Shown here piece by piece: positions 16,983-25,094 of a DNA stretch of 64,000 nt. A program made the position numbers and the translations under genes. Each line of letters starts with the position of its first letter. Positions within the stretch are counted from its first letter, which is position 1. The notes below the pieces were generated by a model. It did not search any database, was not told the DNA's origin, and saw only the letters and a list, made by a program, of their open reading frames with translations. This DNA comes from Actinoalloteichus_B caeruleus. Lineage in GTDB: Bacteria > Actinomycetota > Actinomycetes > Mycobacteriales > Pseudonocardiaceae. The stretch lies in assembly GCF_000718005.1 (NCBI RefSeq), contig NZ_JODV01000007.1. One strand, given 5' to 3'.

Positions 16983-18247
16983 CGTTGGCTCCTCACCACG
17001 GGCTGGCCCTGCGCGGACCGGGGATCGACGACCTCGAGCCTGGGGATGGGGAACACCAACCGGCCGCCCCAGTCGGCCACGTGGGCGAGCTGGTCCACCA
17101 GTTCGTCCCGCAGGTTCCACGGCAGCACCAGCACGTAGTCCGGGCGGTCCAGCGCGAGCCGCTCCGGCGGGTGCACCGGGATGCGGGCGCCCGGCGTGTA
17201 ACGGCCGTGCTTGTAGGGGTTGCGGTCCACCGTGTACGGCAGCAGGTCGGGTCGGATCCCGCAGTGGTTCAGCAGGGTGTTCCCCTTGCCAGGAGCGCCG
17301 TACCCGACGACCGTCCGCCCGGACCGACGCGCTTCCAGGAGGAACGTCAGGAGGTCGGCCCGGATGCGGTGCACGTCCTCGGCGAGCCCCAGGTGACCGT
17401 CCGCCGTGTGCAGGCCCGCGTCCGCCTCCGCCGCGAGCACCTCCAGCACCGCCGCCGAGGGCGGTCCGGCGGCGTCGGCCGGGCGTGCCCACAGCCGGAT
17501 CGACCCACCGTGCGTGGGCAACAGCTCCACGTCGACCACCACGAGCCCGCCGGTCGCCAGCGCCTGTTGCGCCGATCGCACCGTGTAGTACTGGAAGTGC
17601 TCGTGGTAGATGGTGTCGAACTGGCAGTGCCTGACGAGGCTCAGCAGGTGTTGGACCTCGATGCTCACCCAGCCGTCGTCCGCGACGAGACCGCGCAGGC
17701 CGGCGGTGAAGCCCCGGATGTCGGGGACGTGCGCGTAGACGTTGTTGGCCACGACCAGGTCGGCCGGGCCGTGCTCGTCCCGGATCCGGGCGGCGGTCTC
17801 CGGTCCGAGGAACTCGGTGAGGGTCGGCACACCGTTCTCCCTGGCCACGGCGCCGACATTGCGCGCCGGTTCTACCCCGAGGCAGCGGACGCCCCGCTCG
17901 ACCAGGTGCCTGAGCAGGTAACCGTCATTGCTCGCGGCCTCGACGACGAAGGAGTCGCGCCCCAGGCCCAGCCGCGCCACCGCGTCGGCGACGTACCGCG
18001 CGGCGTGCCGCACCCAGGACACCGAGAAGGAGGAGAAGTAGGCGTACTCGGTGAAGGTCTCCTCCGGGGTGACCAAGGCGGGGAGCTGGGCGAGCAGGCA
18101 GGAGGAGCAGACCCTGAGATGCAGCGGGTAGGTGGGTTCGGGCAGGTCGAGTTCGCTCGGTCCGAGGAAGCGTTCGCAGGGGGGCGTCGCTCCCAGGTCG
18201 AGCACGCCGCGCAGGTCGGGGCGCTCGCACAGTCGGCAGGTGTCCAT
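16979..18247 (-). CDS. class I SAM-dependent sugar C-methyltransferase
   Basis: A 422-residue canonical sugar C-methyltransferase. The N-terminal zinc domain has CRLCE (residue 4) and CSSCLLAQLP. The SAM-binding segment reads VVEAASNDGYLLRHL. The catalytic motif is intact as TIYHEHFQYYTV. The C-terminal domain shows VGYGAPGKGNTLLNH and DYVLVLPWNLRDEL. This family methylates carbon atoms (often C3) of 4-keto nucleotide sugars. Its direct coupling to the cytidylyltransferase suggests a CDP-linked branched sugar. Its ATG shares one base with the stop of the sugar-phosphate transferase gene (TGATG). A second, altered paralogue lies at 12664-13827. Confidence 0.87.
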   Translation of the reverse strand: MDTCRLCERPDLRGVLDLGATPPCERFLGPSELDLPEPTYPLHLRVCSSCLLAQLPALVTPEETFTEYAYFSSFSVSWVRHAARYVADAVARLGLGRDSFVVEAASNDGYLLRHLVERGVRCLGVEPARNVGAVARENGVPTLTEFLGPETAARIRDEHGPADLVVANNVYAHVPDIRGFTAGLRGLVADDGWVSIEVQHLLSLVRHCQFDTIYHEHFQYYTVRSAQQALATGGLVVVDVELLPTHGGSIRLWARPADAAGPPSAAVLEVLAAEADAGLHTADGHLGLAEDVHRIRADLLTFLLEARRSGRTVVGYGAPGKGNTLLNHCGIRPDLLPYTVDRNPYKHGRYTPGARIPVHPPERLALDRPDYVLVLPWNLRDELVDQLAHVADWGGRLVFPIPRLEVVDPRSAQGQPVVRSQR

Positions 18248-19968
18248 CAGTACGCCCCCTGGCCGCGCACCACGGCCCAGCCCGTCTTCCAGAGGATCAC
18301 GAAGTCGAGGGCGAGTGACCAGTTCTCGACGTACCGCAGGTCGAGCCGCACCGACTCCTCCCACGACAGGTCGCTCCGGCCGCTGATCTGCCACAGCCCG
18401 GTGAGCCCCGGCTTCACCATCAGGCGCCGGTGCGCCGCCGCGTCGTAGCAGGCCACCTCCTCCGGGAGGGGCGGGCGGGGCCCCACCAGCGACATCGACC
18501 CGGTCAGCACGTTGACCAGCTGGGGGAGTTCGTCCAGGGAGTACCGGCGCAGGACCGCTCCGAGGCGCGTCACCCTCGGATCGGAACGCATCTTGAACAG
18601 CGGGCCGGCGCCCCGGTTCGCCGCCACCAGCGCGGCCCGCTGGTCATCGGCCCTGACGACCATGCTGCGGAACTTGAGCATGGTGAACATGCGGCCGTGC
18701 CGCCCGACCCGTCGCTGCCGGTAGAGCACGGGGCCACCGGAGTCCACGACGACGAGCAGGGCTATCACCAGCAGGAGGGGCAGGGTGAGCACGAGCAGCA
18801 CCGCGGCGAGCAGGCAGTCCACCAGGTTCTTCACCACCCGGCGGGCGCCGGTCAGGCAGGGAGCGCTGACCCGCAGGAGCGGCAGCCCGAAGACCGGGGC
18901 GACGTGCAGCCGGGGGCCCGTCACCTCGAGCAGCATGGGGGCCACCACCATCTCCGCGGTGCTGTCCTCCAACTGCCAGGCGAGCCGTTGCACCCGAGCC
19001 GGTGTCCAGTAGGGGTCGGGGGCCAGGGCCACCACCCGGTAACCACCGCGTTCGACGCGGGCGGCCACGTCCTCCACCGTTCCGACGACGGGAACCCCTC
19101 CCACCTCACCGACACAGCCGTCGAGTGGGGCGGTCGGTGCGGTGGACAGGCACACCGCCTCCACCCGCCAGCCGTAGTGCGGTTCCCGCCGGGTCCGGTC
19201 GATGAGGTCGGCCAACGCCCCCGCCCCACCGGCGGCCAGCACCGGCAACAGGCACTCGCCGCGACGACGCCGACGGTGCAGCGCCTGCCGCAGCAGGTAC
19301 CGCGCCGGGATGAGCCCGCCGGCGAGAACCGGGACCACACCGAAGATCCAGGGCCGCAGGGCTGGCGTGTCGAGCGCCATCGCGGCCAGTGCGAGGAAGA
19401 CCATCGTGGTGAGCAGCACCCGACCGAGGCGGCGGTACTCCTCGGCGCCCTGCCCGAGTACGCGCGGTTCCCACACCCGGCAGCCCACCATCGCGAGCGT
19501 CACCGTCACCCAGGTGACGCCGGCGAGGGTGAACGCGACCGCCGGGGCCACCTCGGAGGGACCGCCACCGAGGACGAGGGCGGCCCCGAGCGCGACCGCC
19601 ACGGTGATCAGCTGGTCGGCCAGCACCACACCGGTGCGGTGCCGGCGTTCCCAACCCGTCGTTGGTCGAGCGGAGGGCGAGGGCGGACACGGTGGAGTCG
19701 GATGCGGATGCGGATGCCCACCGTCGACCGCTGTCGGGGGTCGCCCCGTCGGGGCGCTCGCCCGGGGTTCCTCCGCTGCGGCGGTGGCGAACGTGGGCCT
19801 CGCCAGTGGCAGGGTCGTCGTGTCCTGTGCGGTGTCGAGGGAGATTGGTCCGGACAGTACGCCGGTAGCGGTGGTACCCGTCCCGTCCTGGAAGCTTCGC
19901 GAGAACCGAACGGTGCGCTGCGTGTGCACGCTGATGAACCCCCAGCCTTTCCCATTCTTGCCAGGCAT
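18247..19968 (-). CDS. polyprenyl sugar-phosphate transferase (initiating glycosyltransferase, WbaP/CpsE-like)
   Basis: A 573-residue membrane enzyme that should transfer a sugar phosphate to undecaprenyl phosphate and so start the glycan. A Pro/Thr-rich 110-residue cytoplasmic start is followed by four membrane spans (first one near VVLADQLITVAVALG). Next come a nucleotide-binding-like domain (VPVVGTVEDVAARVERGGY), a fifth hydrophobic segment (VKNLVDCLLAAVLLV) and the catalytic bacterial sugar transferase domain. That domain has YRQRRVGRHGRMFTMLKFRSM, LDELPQLVNVLTGSMSLVGPRP and PGLTGLWQISGRSDLSW. The start is uncertain: 19968 (MPGKNG) is used, but a GTG at the VHTQRT segment is possible. It heads the leftward chain 19968 to 14489. 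Confidence 0.87.
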   Translation of the reverse strand: MPGKNGKGWGFISVHTQRTVRFSRSFQDGTGTTATGVLSGPISLDTAQDTTTLPLARPTFATAAAEEPRASAPTGRPPTAVDGGHPHPHPTPPCPPSPSARPTTGWERRHRTGVVLADQLITVAVALGAALVLGGGPSEVAPAVAFTLAGVTWVTVTLAMVGCRVWEPRVLGQGAEEYRRLGRVLLTTMVFLALAAMALDTPALRPWIFGVVPVLAGGLIPARYLLRQALHRRRRRGECLLPVLAAGGAGALADLIDRTRREPHYGWRVEAVCLSTAPTAPLDGCVGEVGGVPVVGTVEDVAARVERGGYRVVALAPDPYWTPARVQRLAWQLEDSTAEMVVAPMLLEVTGPRLHVAPVFGLPLLRVSAPCLTGARRVVKNLVDCLLAAVLLVLTLPLLLVIALLVVVDSGGPVLYRQRRVGRHGRMFTMLKFRSMVVRADDQRAALVAANRGAGPLFKMRSDPRVTRLGAVLRRYSLDELPQLVNVLTGSMSLVGPRPPLPEEVACYDAAAHRRLMVKPGLTGLWQISGRSDLSWEESVRLDLRYVENWSLALDFVILWKTGWAVVRGQGAY

Positions 19969-20040
19969 CCCGGCGGTGCCCCGGTGTCCGCACGTCCGCG
20001 ACGGCGAGCGGCGACCCGCGGCACCACCGGGCGCAGTCAA

Positions 20041-20940
20041 CCACCCGGCTCACGGCGCAGCGTTCCGAATCAGACGGCTGACAATCGTTCGTTCGAGGCG
20101 AGAAAAAACCTTCGAAGAGACGGATCAAGTCACGCACCGCCGCGAACATGTCCCTCGACAGAGTTGATCTTCGGACTTGCACTCCGCGCGGTCCTGACAG
20201 GTGTCGAGCTCTCGGCGGAGGGCCGTCACGCAGCGGAACCAGAAGTCGGTGACCGTCTGTTATCGGATCGAAACGATCAGCGTAGGCGGGCGCGACGAAC
20301 GGCTCAGCCCGCTCCGCCATCGGCGGTGCCGAACCGGCCGCGCGATCGACCGAGGCGACCCGCGATCAGCGCAGAGTCACACCTGCTACTCCGTCGAGGC
20401 TGGCGCTCCACGCCGACACGCGCTCCCGTGGGCGGGTTCGCCGGCCCCGCCGCCACTCGCCCGGCTCGCTCCCTCCCCCTCCTCGCCTCCCCGGAGCCCA
20501 GCCGGACACGGGGGCGCGCCACGACCAGCGTTGGTCCAGTGGGCCACCGCGGGTGGCCGGAGCGGGTCACCGCCTCGCACCGGGGGGCGGGCGAGGGCTC
20601 CTCGACCGCCGGGCACGTGGCATCCCACTCGGCGTGCTCGGACGGGCCGGGGAGGCACCGCCACCCCGGACGGGAGACCGGACGAGCGTGTCGGCACGGT
20701 CCCGCGCTGGGCCGCACACGCGAGCGGACGGCGGGGGAGCGCGTCCCGCCGGGCAGCGGCCGCCCCTGGGCGGCGCGAGAACCGGCCGGCGGCGCCAGCT
20801 GGCCCACCACGGCCGGTGCGCGGGATCGGAGGTGCGGGGAGGTCGGGTGCGGAAGCCGCACCCTTCGCGAGTCGGTTCCCCGGGCCAGCAACGCGCGTCC
20901 GCCTGGGACCAGCACGCAGGCGGGGCCGCGTCCGGCACGC
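20041..20940. other. long non-coding region upstream of the polysaccharide locus
   Basis: About 900 bases without a convincing gene. The part from 20060 to 20300 is AT-richer (for example the GAGAAAAAACC run near 20100) and is the likely promoter and 5' leader of the leftward polysaccharide chain. The rest is GC-rich, and its open frames on both strands are Arg/Pro/Gly-rich and lack start signals. Confidence 0.45.
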
Positions 20941-20945
20941 ACGAC

Positions 20946-20976
20946 GAAGGGCCCCACCCTGCTGGGTGGAGCCCTC
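20946..20976 (-). terminator. terminator hairpin of the tRNA operon
   Basis: Reading leftward after tRNA-Phe, AGGGCTCCACCC and GGGTGGGGCCCT form a long GC stem around an AGCA loop. The stem ends about 20 bases past the tRNA 3' end and is followed by a short T/C/G run. This is a good intrinsic-type terminator for the Glu-Asp-Phe operon. Confidence 0.75.
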
Positions 20977-20996
20977 TCGTTGCTGCTCGTCCGCTG

Positions 20997-21070
20997 TGGC
21001 CAGGGCCGGGGTCGAACCGGCGACCTTCCGCTTTTCAGGCGGACGCTCGTACCAACTGAGCTACCTGGCC
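20997..21070 (-). tRNA. tRNA-Phe (GAA)
   Basis: A 74-base cloverleaf including the discriminator A, with no encoded CCA. The acceptor GGCCAGG pairs with the matching 3' strand and the D-arm is GCTCAGTTGGT. The anticodon loop CTGAAAA sits on a TCCGC/GCGGA stem and gives GAA. The T-loop is GGTTCGACCCC. It is the last gene of the three-tRNA operon. Confidence 0.95.
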
Positions 21071-21104
21071 GTTCGCTCCCGGTCATGCTGACCGATAGCT
21101 CTGG

Positions 21105-21178
21105 CGACCCCGACGGGACTCGAACCCGCGACCTCCGCCGTGACAGGGCGGCGCGCTAACCAACTGCGCCACGGGGCC
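21105..21178 (-). tRNA. tRNA-Asp (GTC)
   Basis: A 74-base cloverleaf. The acceptor GGCCCCG pairs with CGGGGTC, followed by discriminator G. The anticodon loop CTGTCAC on a CCGCC/GGCGG stem gives GTC. The T-arm GCGGGTTCGAGTCCCG is standard. It lies 34 bases before tRNA-Phe in the same leftward operon. Confidence 0.95.
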
Positions 21179-21200
21179 TTGATGGCCTTGTGTTGTGCCG

Positions 21201-21273
21201 TGCTCCCAACGGGATTCGAACCCGCGCTACCGCCTTGAAAGGGCGGCGTCCTAGGCCGCTAGACGATGGGAGC
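21201..21273 (-). tRNA. tRNA-Glu (TTC)
   Basis: A 73-base cloverleaf starting GCTCCCATC, with discriminator A. The anticodon loop CTTTCAA on a CCGCC/GGCGG stem gives TTC. It is the first tRNA of the operon, and its 5' end lies six bases from the promoter's -10 element. Confidence 0.95.
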
Positions 21274-21279
21274 GTGGCC

Positions 21280-21308
21280 GGACTAGCCTGACCCGGCCTC
21301 GCCCTCAA
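21280..21308 (-). promoter_or_regulatory. promoter of the Glu-Asp-Phe tRNA operon
   Basis: On the minus strand a -35-like TTGAGG (21303-21308) is separated by exactly 17 bases from a -10-like TAGTCC (21280-21285). Transcription would begin close to the 5' end of tRNA-Glu. This is the classical primary-sigma layout of actinobacteria. Confidence 0.65.
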
Positions 21309-21710
21309 CGATTTTGTTAACTTCTCTCGTTGGGAGCACGCATAGCTTAGGACACGTTCGAGGTGAATGCCAAAACGGGTGGTCAGAGGCCCGCGACCCC
21401 TCTGGGCACGCGAACGACAACCCCTTCCCCGTCCCGGCGATCGAGGGCATCTCCGCTGGTCAGAGGGCATTTTGGCCCTTCAAGCCCTCCGCGGCGCCCC
21501 GGCGCGCACCCCCCTCCCGAAGTGCCACGGGCGAACAACATCGCGAACGTGGCGCTGGTCACTCGCCAGATTACTCCGTTCGGCGTAGGGAACGAGTGGG
21601 GCCGCCCGGATGGCGACCCGGTGCCGGCGCGGGCCCCGATCGGCCACCCGGCCCCGTCGCCCGCCCCACCCGGCCGCGCCCCGTTGCCCCACCGGGGAGG
21701 GCGGACGGCG
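21309..21710. other. intergenic region between tRNA-Glu and the TetR regulator gene
   Basis: About 400 bases. Apart from a short AT-rich patch (21308-21350, ATTTTGTTAAC) behind the tRNA promoter, I see no gene or strong structure. Confidence 0.4.
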
Positions 21711-22346
21711 TCAGGCACCGACGAGAGCCGGGTCGCTGCCCTGGAACTCGCTCCACCACCCCGCCGTGGCCACACCGGGCAGCACCACGCGCCAGAGGCG
21801 GGAGACCCGATCCGCGAGATCGCCGCTCCCGGCGGTGCCGTGCGACACGGCTCTCGCCCCCACGACACCGGCGGCGATCACACCGGCCACGTCCCCCGGA
21901 TCGACGCCGGGCCGCAGCAGTCCCCTCCGCCCGGCGTCGGTCAACAACCGGCGCAGCAACCCCTCCCAACTGACGTACCAGGCCCCGAACAGCTCACCGG
22001 GTCCGCCGTCCTCCCCCAGGAGGCGGATCCCCGCCCAGGCGAGCTCGTCCTCGGTCAACAGGCGGGCGTAGTCGTCGACCATGAGGACCACGGTGCGCAG
22101 CGGGTCGGACGCGGCACGCAGCCGGTGCCGCTCGATTTCCATCCACCCCCTCCTTGAATGGTCAATTAAGTGCTGGGCGAGCGCCTCTTTCGACGGGAAG
22201 TGGAAATAGAAGGCGCCCTTGGTAACCCGGCTCCGTTCCAGAATGATGTTCAGCGAGGTGGCCCCGAACCCGAGACGGGCGAACTCCCTGGCGGCGGCCA
22301 GCACTATGGCCTCGCGGGTGACCCTGGCCCGATGTTGCTGCGGCAT
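21711..22346 (-). CDS. TetR-family regulator resembling gamma-butyrolactone receptors (ArpA/ScbR-like)
   Basis: A 211-residue TetR-type repressor. The N-terminal helix-turn-helix region TREAIVLAAAREFARLGFGATSLNII with VTKGAFYFHFPSKEALAQHLI closely follows the pattern of gamma-butyrolactone receptor homologues. In those, the VTKGALYFHFPSKEAL signature is diagnostic. The C-terminal ligand domain is less conserved, and I cannot tell whether it binds a butyrolactone. The ATG at 22346 has GGAG six bases upstream. No afsA-type synthase gene lies in the window. It may control itself and the small gene transcribed toward it at 22437-22754. Confidence 0.82.
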   Translation of the reverse strand: MPQQHRARVTREAIVLAAAREFARLGFGATSLNIILERSRVTKGAFYFHFPSKEALAQHLIDHSRRGWMEIERHRLRAASDPLRTVVLMVDDYARLLTEDELAWAGIRLLGEDGGPGELFGAWYVSWEGLLRRLLTDAGRRGLLRPGVDPGDVAGVIAAGVVGARAVSHGTAGSGDLADRVSRLWRVVLPGVATAGWWSEFQGSDPALVGA

Positions 22347-22436
22347 TGCGGCTCCAACATGGGGAAACACGGACAGGTGGACCCCGGCCGAGGCCCACAC
22401 CGACGACATCGGTCGGTGATCAACAAAGTTACCGTG

Positions 22437-22754
22437 TCACCCACATTGGTGGCCCGAACGAGTAGGCCGCACGCCGGAACCATTACTGCCGATACGCGAC
22501 CCGTTGCCGGGAAAGGGACCGGTCGGTATGTTTCCCCCGGGACGGTCGCCGCGTTTCGAGATCACCGATGCCTTCGCGGCCGCCAACCCGAGATCAGTCG
22601 CGCTCCGGGGGGTGCGCGCCTGGTTCGGCGCCCCGGCGCCGAACACGCGGCGGGGGTGGGCGCCAACGCGCCCACCCCCCGGCACCTGCGGCGTCGACGA
22701 CAACGGCTCATCGCTCTGCCACAGGAACTTCCGCATGTCCAGTGAGCCGGCCAT
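22437..22754 (-). CDS. small protein of unknown function
   Basis: A possible 105-residue protein beginning MAGSLDMRKFLWQSDEPLSS. I do not recognise it. The reason to list it is a very strong ribosome binding site, GGGGAGG five bases before the ATG, in an area otherwise empty of genes. The first 25 residues have balanced composition; the rest is Gly/Pro/Arg/Ser-rich with no predicted fold, so the true product may be short or processed. It ends 90 bases upstream of the TetR-like gene and on the same strand. A small palindrome lies about 80 bases upstream (22835-22849). It could be a peptide precursor, a small regulator or a false gene. Confidence 0.4.
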   Translation of the reverse strand: MAGSLDMRKFLWQSDEPLSSTPQVPGGGRVGAHPRRVFGAGAPNQARTPRSATDLGLAAAKASVISKRGDRPGGNIPTGPFPGNGSRIGSNGSGVRPTRSGHQCG

Positions 22755-22834
22755 GACACCTCCCCGATCTGGTTTCGGCGCAGAGTATCTGCCCGCCGAC
22801 CCCATCAGCAGCCCCCCGCAGGGGTGATTCGATT

Positions 22835-22849
22835 ACTACCGTGTGTAGT
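22835..22849. promoter_or_regulatory. small inverted repeat upstream of the unknown small gene
   Basis: ACTAC and GTAGT form perfect arms around CGTGT within an AT-richer island (22825-22860). Position and symmetry fit an operator or promoter-proximal site for the leftward small gene. No known regulator consensus is recognised. Confidence 0.3.
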
Positions 22850-23234
22850 GTGCTAACGCACCTCTGTCTTCGCTGTAGAGTGCCGCGCTGACGTCAGTTC
22901 AAACCACTCTTCCGGGGACAAATGGCTCCGCTCCCCGGAGTCGCCCACCCCGGTTGGGCGTGGCTTTCCCGGGCTTACCCCGCGCGGGCCCCGGAGACAC
23001 CCCCCCGACCCCGCCTTCCCGACCCCTGGCCCCCACCACCCGCTTCGAACACGAAGAGTGACGCGTCGTCGGCGACAGGCGCGGTGGGCTCCCGGTACAA
23101 CGGGGAACGCGTGGCCCCATCGTCGCCGCATGGCGGGCGGAGGTGACCGACCGCACCAGCCGGGGCCCTGGCTCAGGGCGGTCCGGGACCGAGTGCTCCG
23201 CTCGGCCCTCCCCACACGACCGTTGGGTGGTCAT

Positions 23235-23260
23235 CAGCTGCCGCCCAACGGCGGCAGCTG
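23235..23260. other. strong stem-loop
   Basis: CAGCTGCCGCC, a CAAC loop, then GGCGGCAGCTG: a perfect 11-bp stem with a four-base loop. No T-run follows on either strand, so it is not a typical intrinsic terminator. It lies 290 bases before the small plus-strand gene at 23528 and could be part of its leader or a small RNA. Confidence 0.5.
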
Positions 23261-23527
23261 GTCACCTGACGGAAAGATCACGAAGGAAAGTTGACGAATC
23301 CGATGCGGTATCACGGCCCGACGTGCGACAATTTCCCCCGCTGGCAAACCCCCAGCCAGCACTGTGGAGATTCCCCTCCAGCCCCCGCGTTCCTCCCCCT
23401 GGCGCGGGGGCCTCCGCATTCCTGGGCCTCGCGCCACCCTCGGCCCCGGGCACGTCGAGTCCACTGAGGACGATGTGCTTGCCGCCGCCCCCTTGGGCGA
23501 CCGCAACCAAGTCGTTATCGTTGACGG

Positions 23528-23869
23528 GTGGCTTTCGGACGAGCGAAACCTTCAGGACGGCGGCGCCCCGCGGTGAAGCAGGGGACGGAGGCGGGTCCGG
23601 ACAACGAACTCGACTCCTACCTGGCCGCGCTGGCGCCGGAGAGCGAGGAGGAGACGACCGCGACCGGGCTCCGCTTCGGCAAGGCCCAGGTGCTCCAGCT
23701 CCGGCTGCGACCGGAGTCCAGCGAGCAGCTGCGCCAGCTCGCCGAGGAGCTGGACACCGCTCCGACGACCCTGGCCCAGGAATGGCTTGAGCAGCGGTTG
23801 GCCTGGGAGGTGCGCCAACGCCAACAGCAGTGGACCGAACCGGAGAGCCAGCTGAGCGGCCAGATCTGA
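23528..23869 (+). CDS. small ribbon-helix-helix-like protein
   Basis: A 113-residue acidic protein. Residues 48-95 (RFGKAQVLQLRLRPESSEQL, then RQLAEELDTAPTTLAQEWLEQRL) have the beta-strand, helix, helix pattern of ribbon-helix-helix (CopG/Arc-type) DNA-binding domains. After it the chain ends in Gln-rich residues. The first 45 residues are polar and probably flexible. No toxin gene is adjacent, so it is not an obvious antitoxin. The GTG at 23528 has no good ribosome binding site, and a GTG at about 23573 is an alternative. Its end shares a strong bidirectional terminator with the convergent LCP gene. Function is unknown; a chromosomal DNA-binding role is inferred from fold pattern only. Confidence 0.65.
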   Translation: MAFGRAKPSGRRRPAVKQGTEAGPDNELDSYLAALAPESEEETTATGLRFGKAQVLQLRLRPESSEQLRQLAEELDTAPTTLAQEWLEQRLAWEVRQRQQQWTEPESQLSGQI

Positions 23870-23885
23870 CCGAGGCTCCACGCGA

Positions 23886-23931
23886 AGGGCGTCCGGGCGG
23901 GGACTCGTCAGCGATCCCGCCCGGACGCCCT
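23886..23931. terminator. bidirectional terminator between convergent genes
   Basis: AGGGCGTCCGGGCGGG and its exact complement CCCGCCCGGACGCCCT form a 16-bp stem around a 14-base loop. It lies between the stops of the plus-strand small gene and the minus-strand LCP gene and can serve both. Confidence 0.8.
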
Positions 23932-23936
23932 CGTCA

Positions 23937-25094
23937 TCAGCCGCCCACCAGTTCCGGCGGCACGGGGCGGTCCTCGGCGAGTGCGCCGAACAGCTGCTGG
24001 CTCGCCGCCTGGTCCCACAGCACCACAGCCATGCCCCGCCGGCGCTCCATCGACCCGATGGGCACCGTGGTGCTCACCCCCTCGCCGGAGGAGAAACTCC
24101 GCATCGCCAGGGCGAGCCCACCCAGGTGCCAGAGGTGGTCCCCCTCGGACACGGTCAGCATCTCGGCACCGTTGGAGGCGAGGGGGAAGACCCGGAAGGG
24201 GTTGGCGAGCACGCCCGCGCTGGTGGCCCGGTCCATCAACGCGGAGAAGAACTCCTGCTGCCGCTCGACCCGGTCGAGGTCCGCCCGCGCACTCGCACGG
24301 GTCCGCACGTAGCCCAGGGCCTGGGCGCCGTCCAGTTCCTGGCACCCCGCCTCGATGTCCAGTCCGGCCAACGGGTCCCGCATCGGCTCGTCCGGGCACA
24401 TCTCGACACCGCCGACCGCGTCGACGATCCCGGCGAACCCGGCGAACCCCACCTCCGCGTAGTGGTCGATGCGCAGGCCCGTGGCGCCTTCGACGGTCCG
24501 GACCAGCAGTTGGGGGCCGCCGAAGGCGAAGGCCGCGTTGATCCGGTTGTCGTCGTACCCCTCGATCGGCACATAGGAGTCACGGGGCAGCGAGACCATC
24601 GTGGGCGGGGTGTCGTTGTCGGGGACGTGGACCAGCATGATGGTGTCGGTCCGCCGCCCCGCCGCGTCCCCGGCGGCGAGGTCGGAACGCTGGTCGTCGT
24701 CCAGGCCCTCCCGGCTGTCCGAGCCCACGATCAGCCAGTTGGTGCCCGCCGTGCCGGCGGGACGGCCGGGGTAGTCGGCGAGGATCTCCTCGCGGTTCAA
24801 CCGGGTGTCCAACCAGAAGACCAGGGCACCGAGGCCGACCACGAGGACCAGCAGGAGGACCATCAGCCGCCGGCCCCAGCGCGGCCGCCGGCGCGCCCGG
24901 CCCCTCGGCGGCGGATGGGCGGTGCTGGTGGCCCGAGGTCGGTCCGCGTCGCCGGGGCGGGGCCGTCCACCCCCCGGGCGCGGCGGAGGACGTCGACCGT
25001 GCGGAGGTTGGGGCATCATCGCCGTCCGGTCCGACGGCGGCTGTCGCGGGGGTCGTCTCGGGGGCTGCCGCGGACCGTCCCACCTACCACTCAT
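23937..25094 (-). CDS. LytR-CpsA-Psr (LCP) family protein
   Basis: A 385-residue LCP protein, an enzyme class that attaches lipid-linked glycans to peptidoglycan on the outer face of the membrane. It has a Pro/Arg-rich cytoplasmic start of about 75 residues, one membrane span (LMVLLLVLVVGLGALVFWL) and then the LCP domain. The domain shows NWLIVGSDSREG, RRTDTIMLVHVP, VSLPRDSYVPIEGY and YDDNRINAAFAFGGPQ. DAVGGVEMC and the basic ALGYVRTRASARADLDRVERQQEF follow. All the usual Arg and Asp residues for pyrophosphate and metal binding are present. There is no LytR_C domain. The ATG at 25094 has GAGG five bases upstream. It is a candidate for anchoring the polysaccharide made at 1-20 kb. Confidence 0.88.
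   Translation of the reverse strand: MSGRWDGPRQPPRRPPRQPPSDRTAMMPQPPHGRRPPPRPGGGRPRPGDADRPRATSTAHPPPRGRARRRPRWGRRLMVLLLVLVVGLGALVFWLDTRLNREEILADYPGRPAGTAGTNWLIVGSDSREGLDDDQRSDLAAGDAAGRRTDTIMLVHVPDNDTPPTMVSLPRDSYVPIEGYDDNRINAAFAFGGPQLLVRTVEGATGLRIDHYAEVGFAGFAGIVDAVGGVEMCPDEPMRDPLAGLDIEAGCQELDGAQALGYVRTRASARADLDRVERQQEFFSALMDRATSAGVLANPFRVFPLASNGAEMLTVSEGDHLWHLGGLALAMRSFSSGEGVSTTVPIGSMERRRGMAVVLWDQAASQQLFGALAEDRPVPPELVGG

Larger units (their letters stand above)
22755..23527. other. 770-base region with structure but no clear gene
   Basis: Contains the promoter region of the small gene (22755-22870), a GC-rich part with no credible frame, and a strong stem-loop at 23235-23260. After that is GAAGGAAAG before a TTG at 23291, which could begin a 59-codon frame to 23468 (in-frame ATG at 23303). 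That frame is Pro/Arg-rich and I do not call it a gene. Confidence 0.4.

Noticed and set aside
18430..21159. 909-codon open frame on the plus strand, extending into the tRNA genes
   Set aside because: It covers the sugar-phosphate transferase on the opposite strand and runs through three tRNA genes, so it cannot be a real protein gene.
20997..21273. tRNA cluster as an integration site for a mobile element
   Set aside because: No integrase gene or duplicated tRNA 3' end is found nearby.
22922..23146. 74-codon plus-strand frame
   Set aside because: Pro-rich composition, poor start signal and overlap with equally poor minus-strand frames.
23262..23510. 82-codon minus-strand frame with a Gly-rich start
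   Set aside because: TTG start without a ribosome binding site, and its composition is that of GC-rich non-coding DNA.
23528..23869. Antitoxin of a toxin-antitoxin pair
   Set aside because: The fold pattern would allow it, but no toxin gene lies on either side; the gene ends at a terminator shared with the LCP gene.
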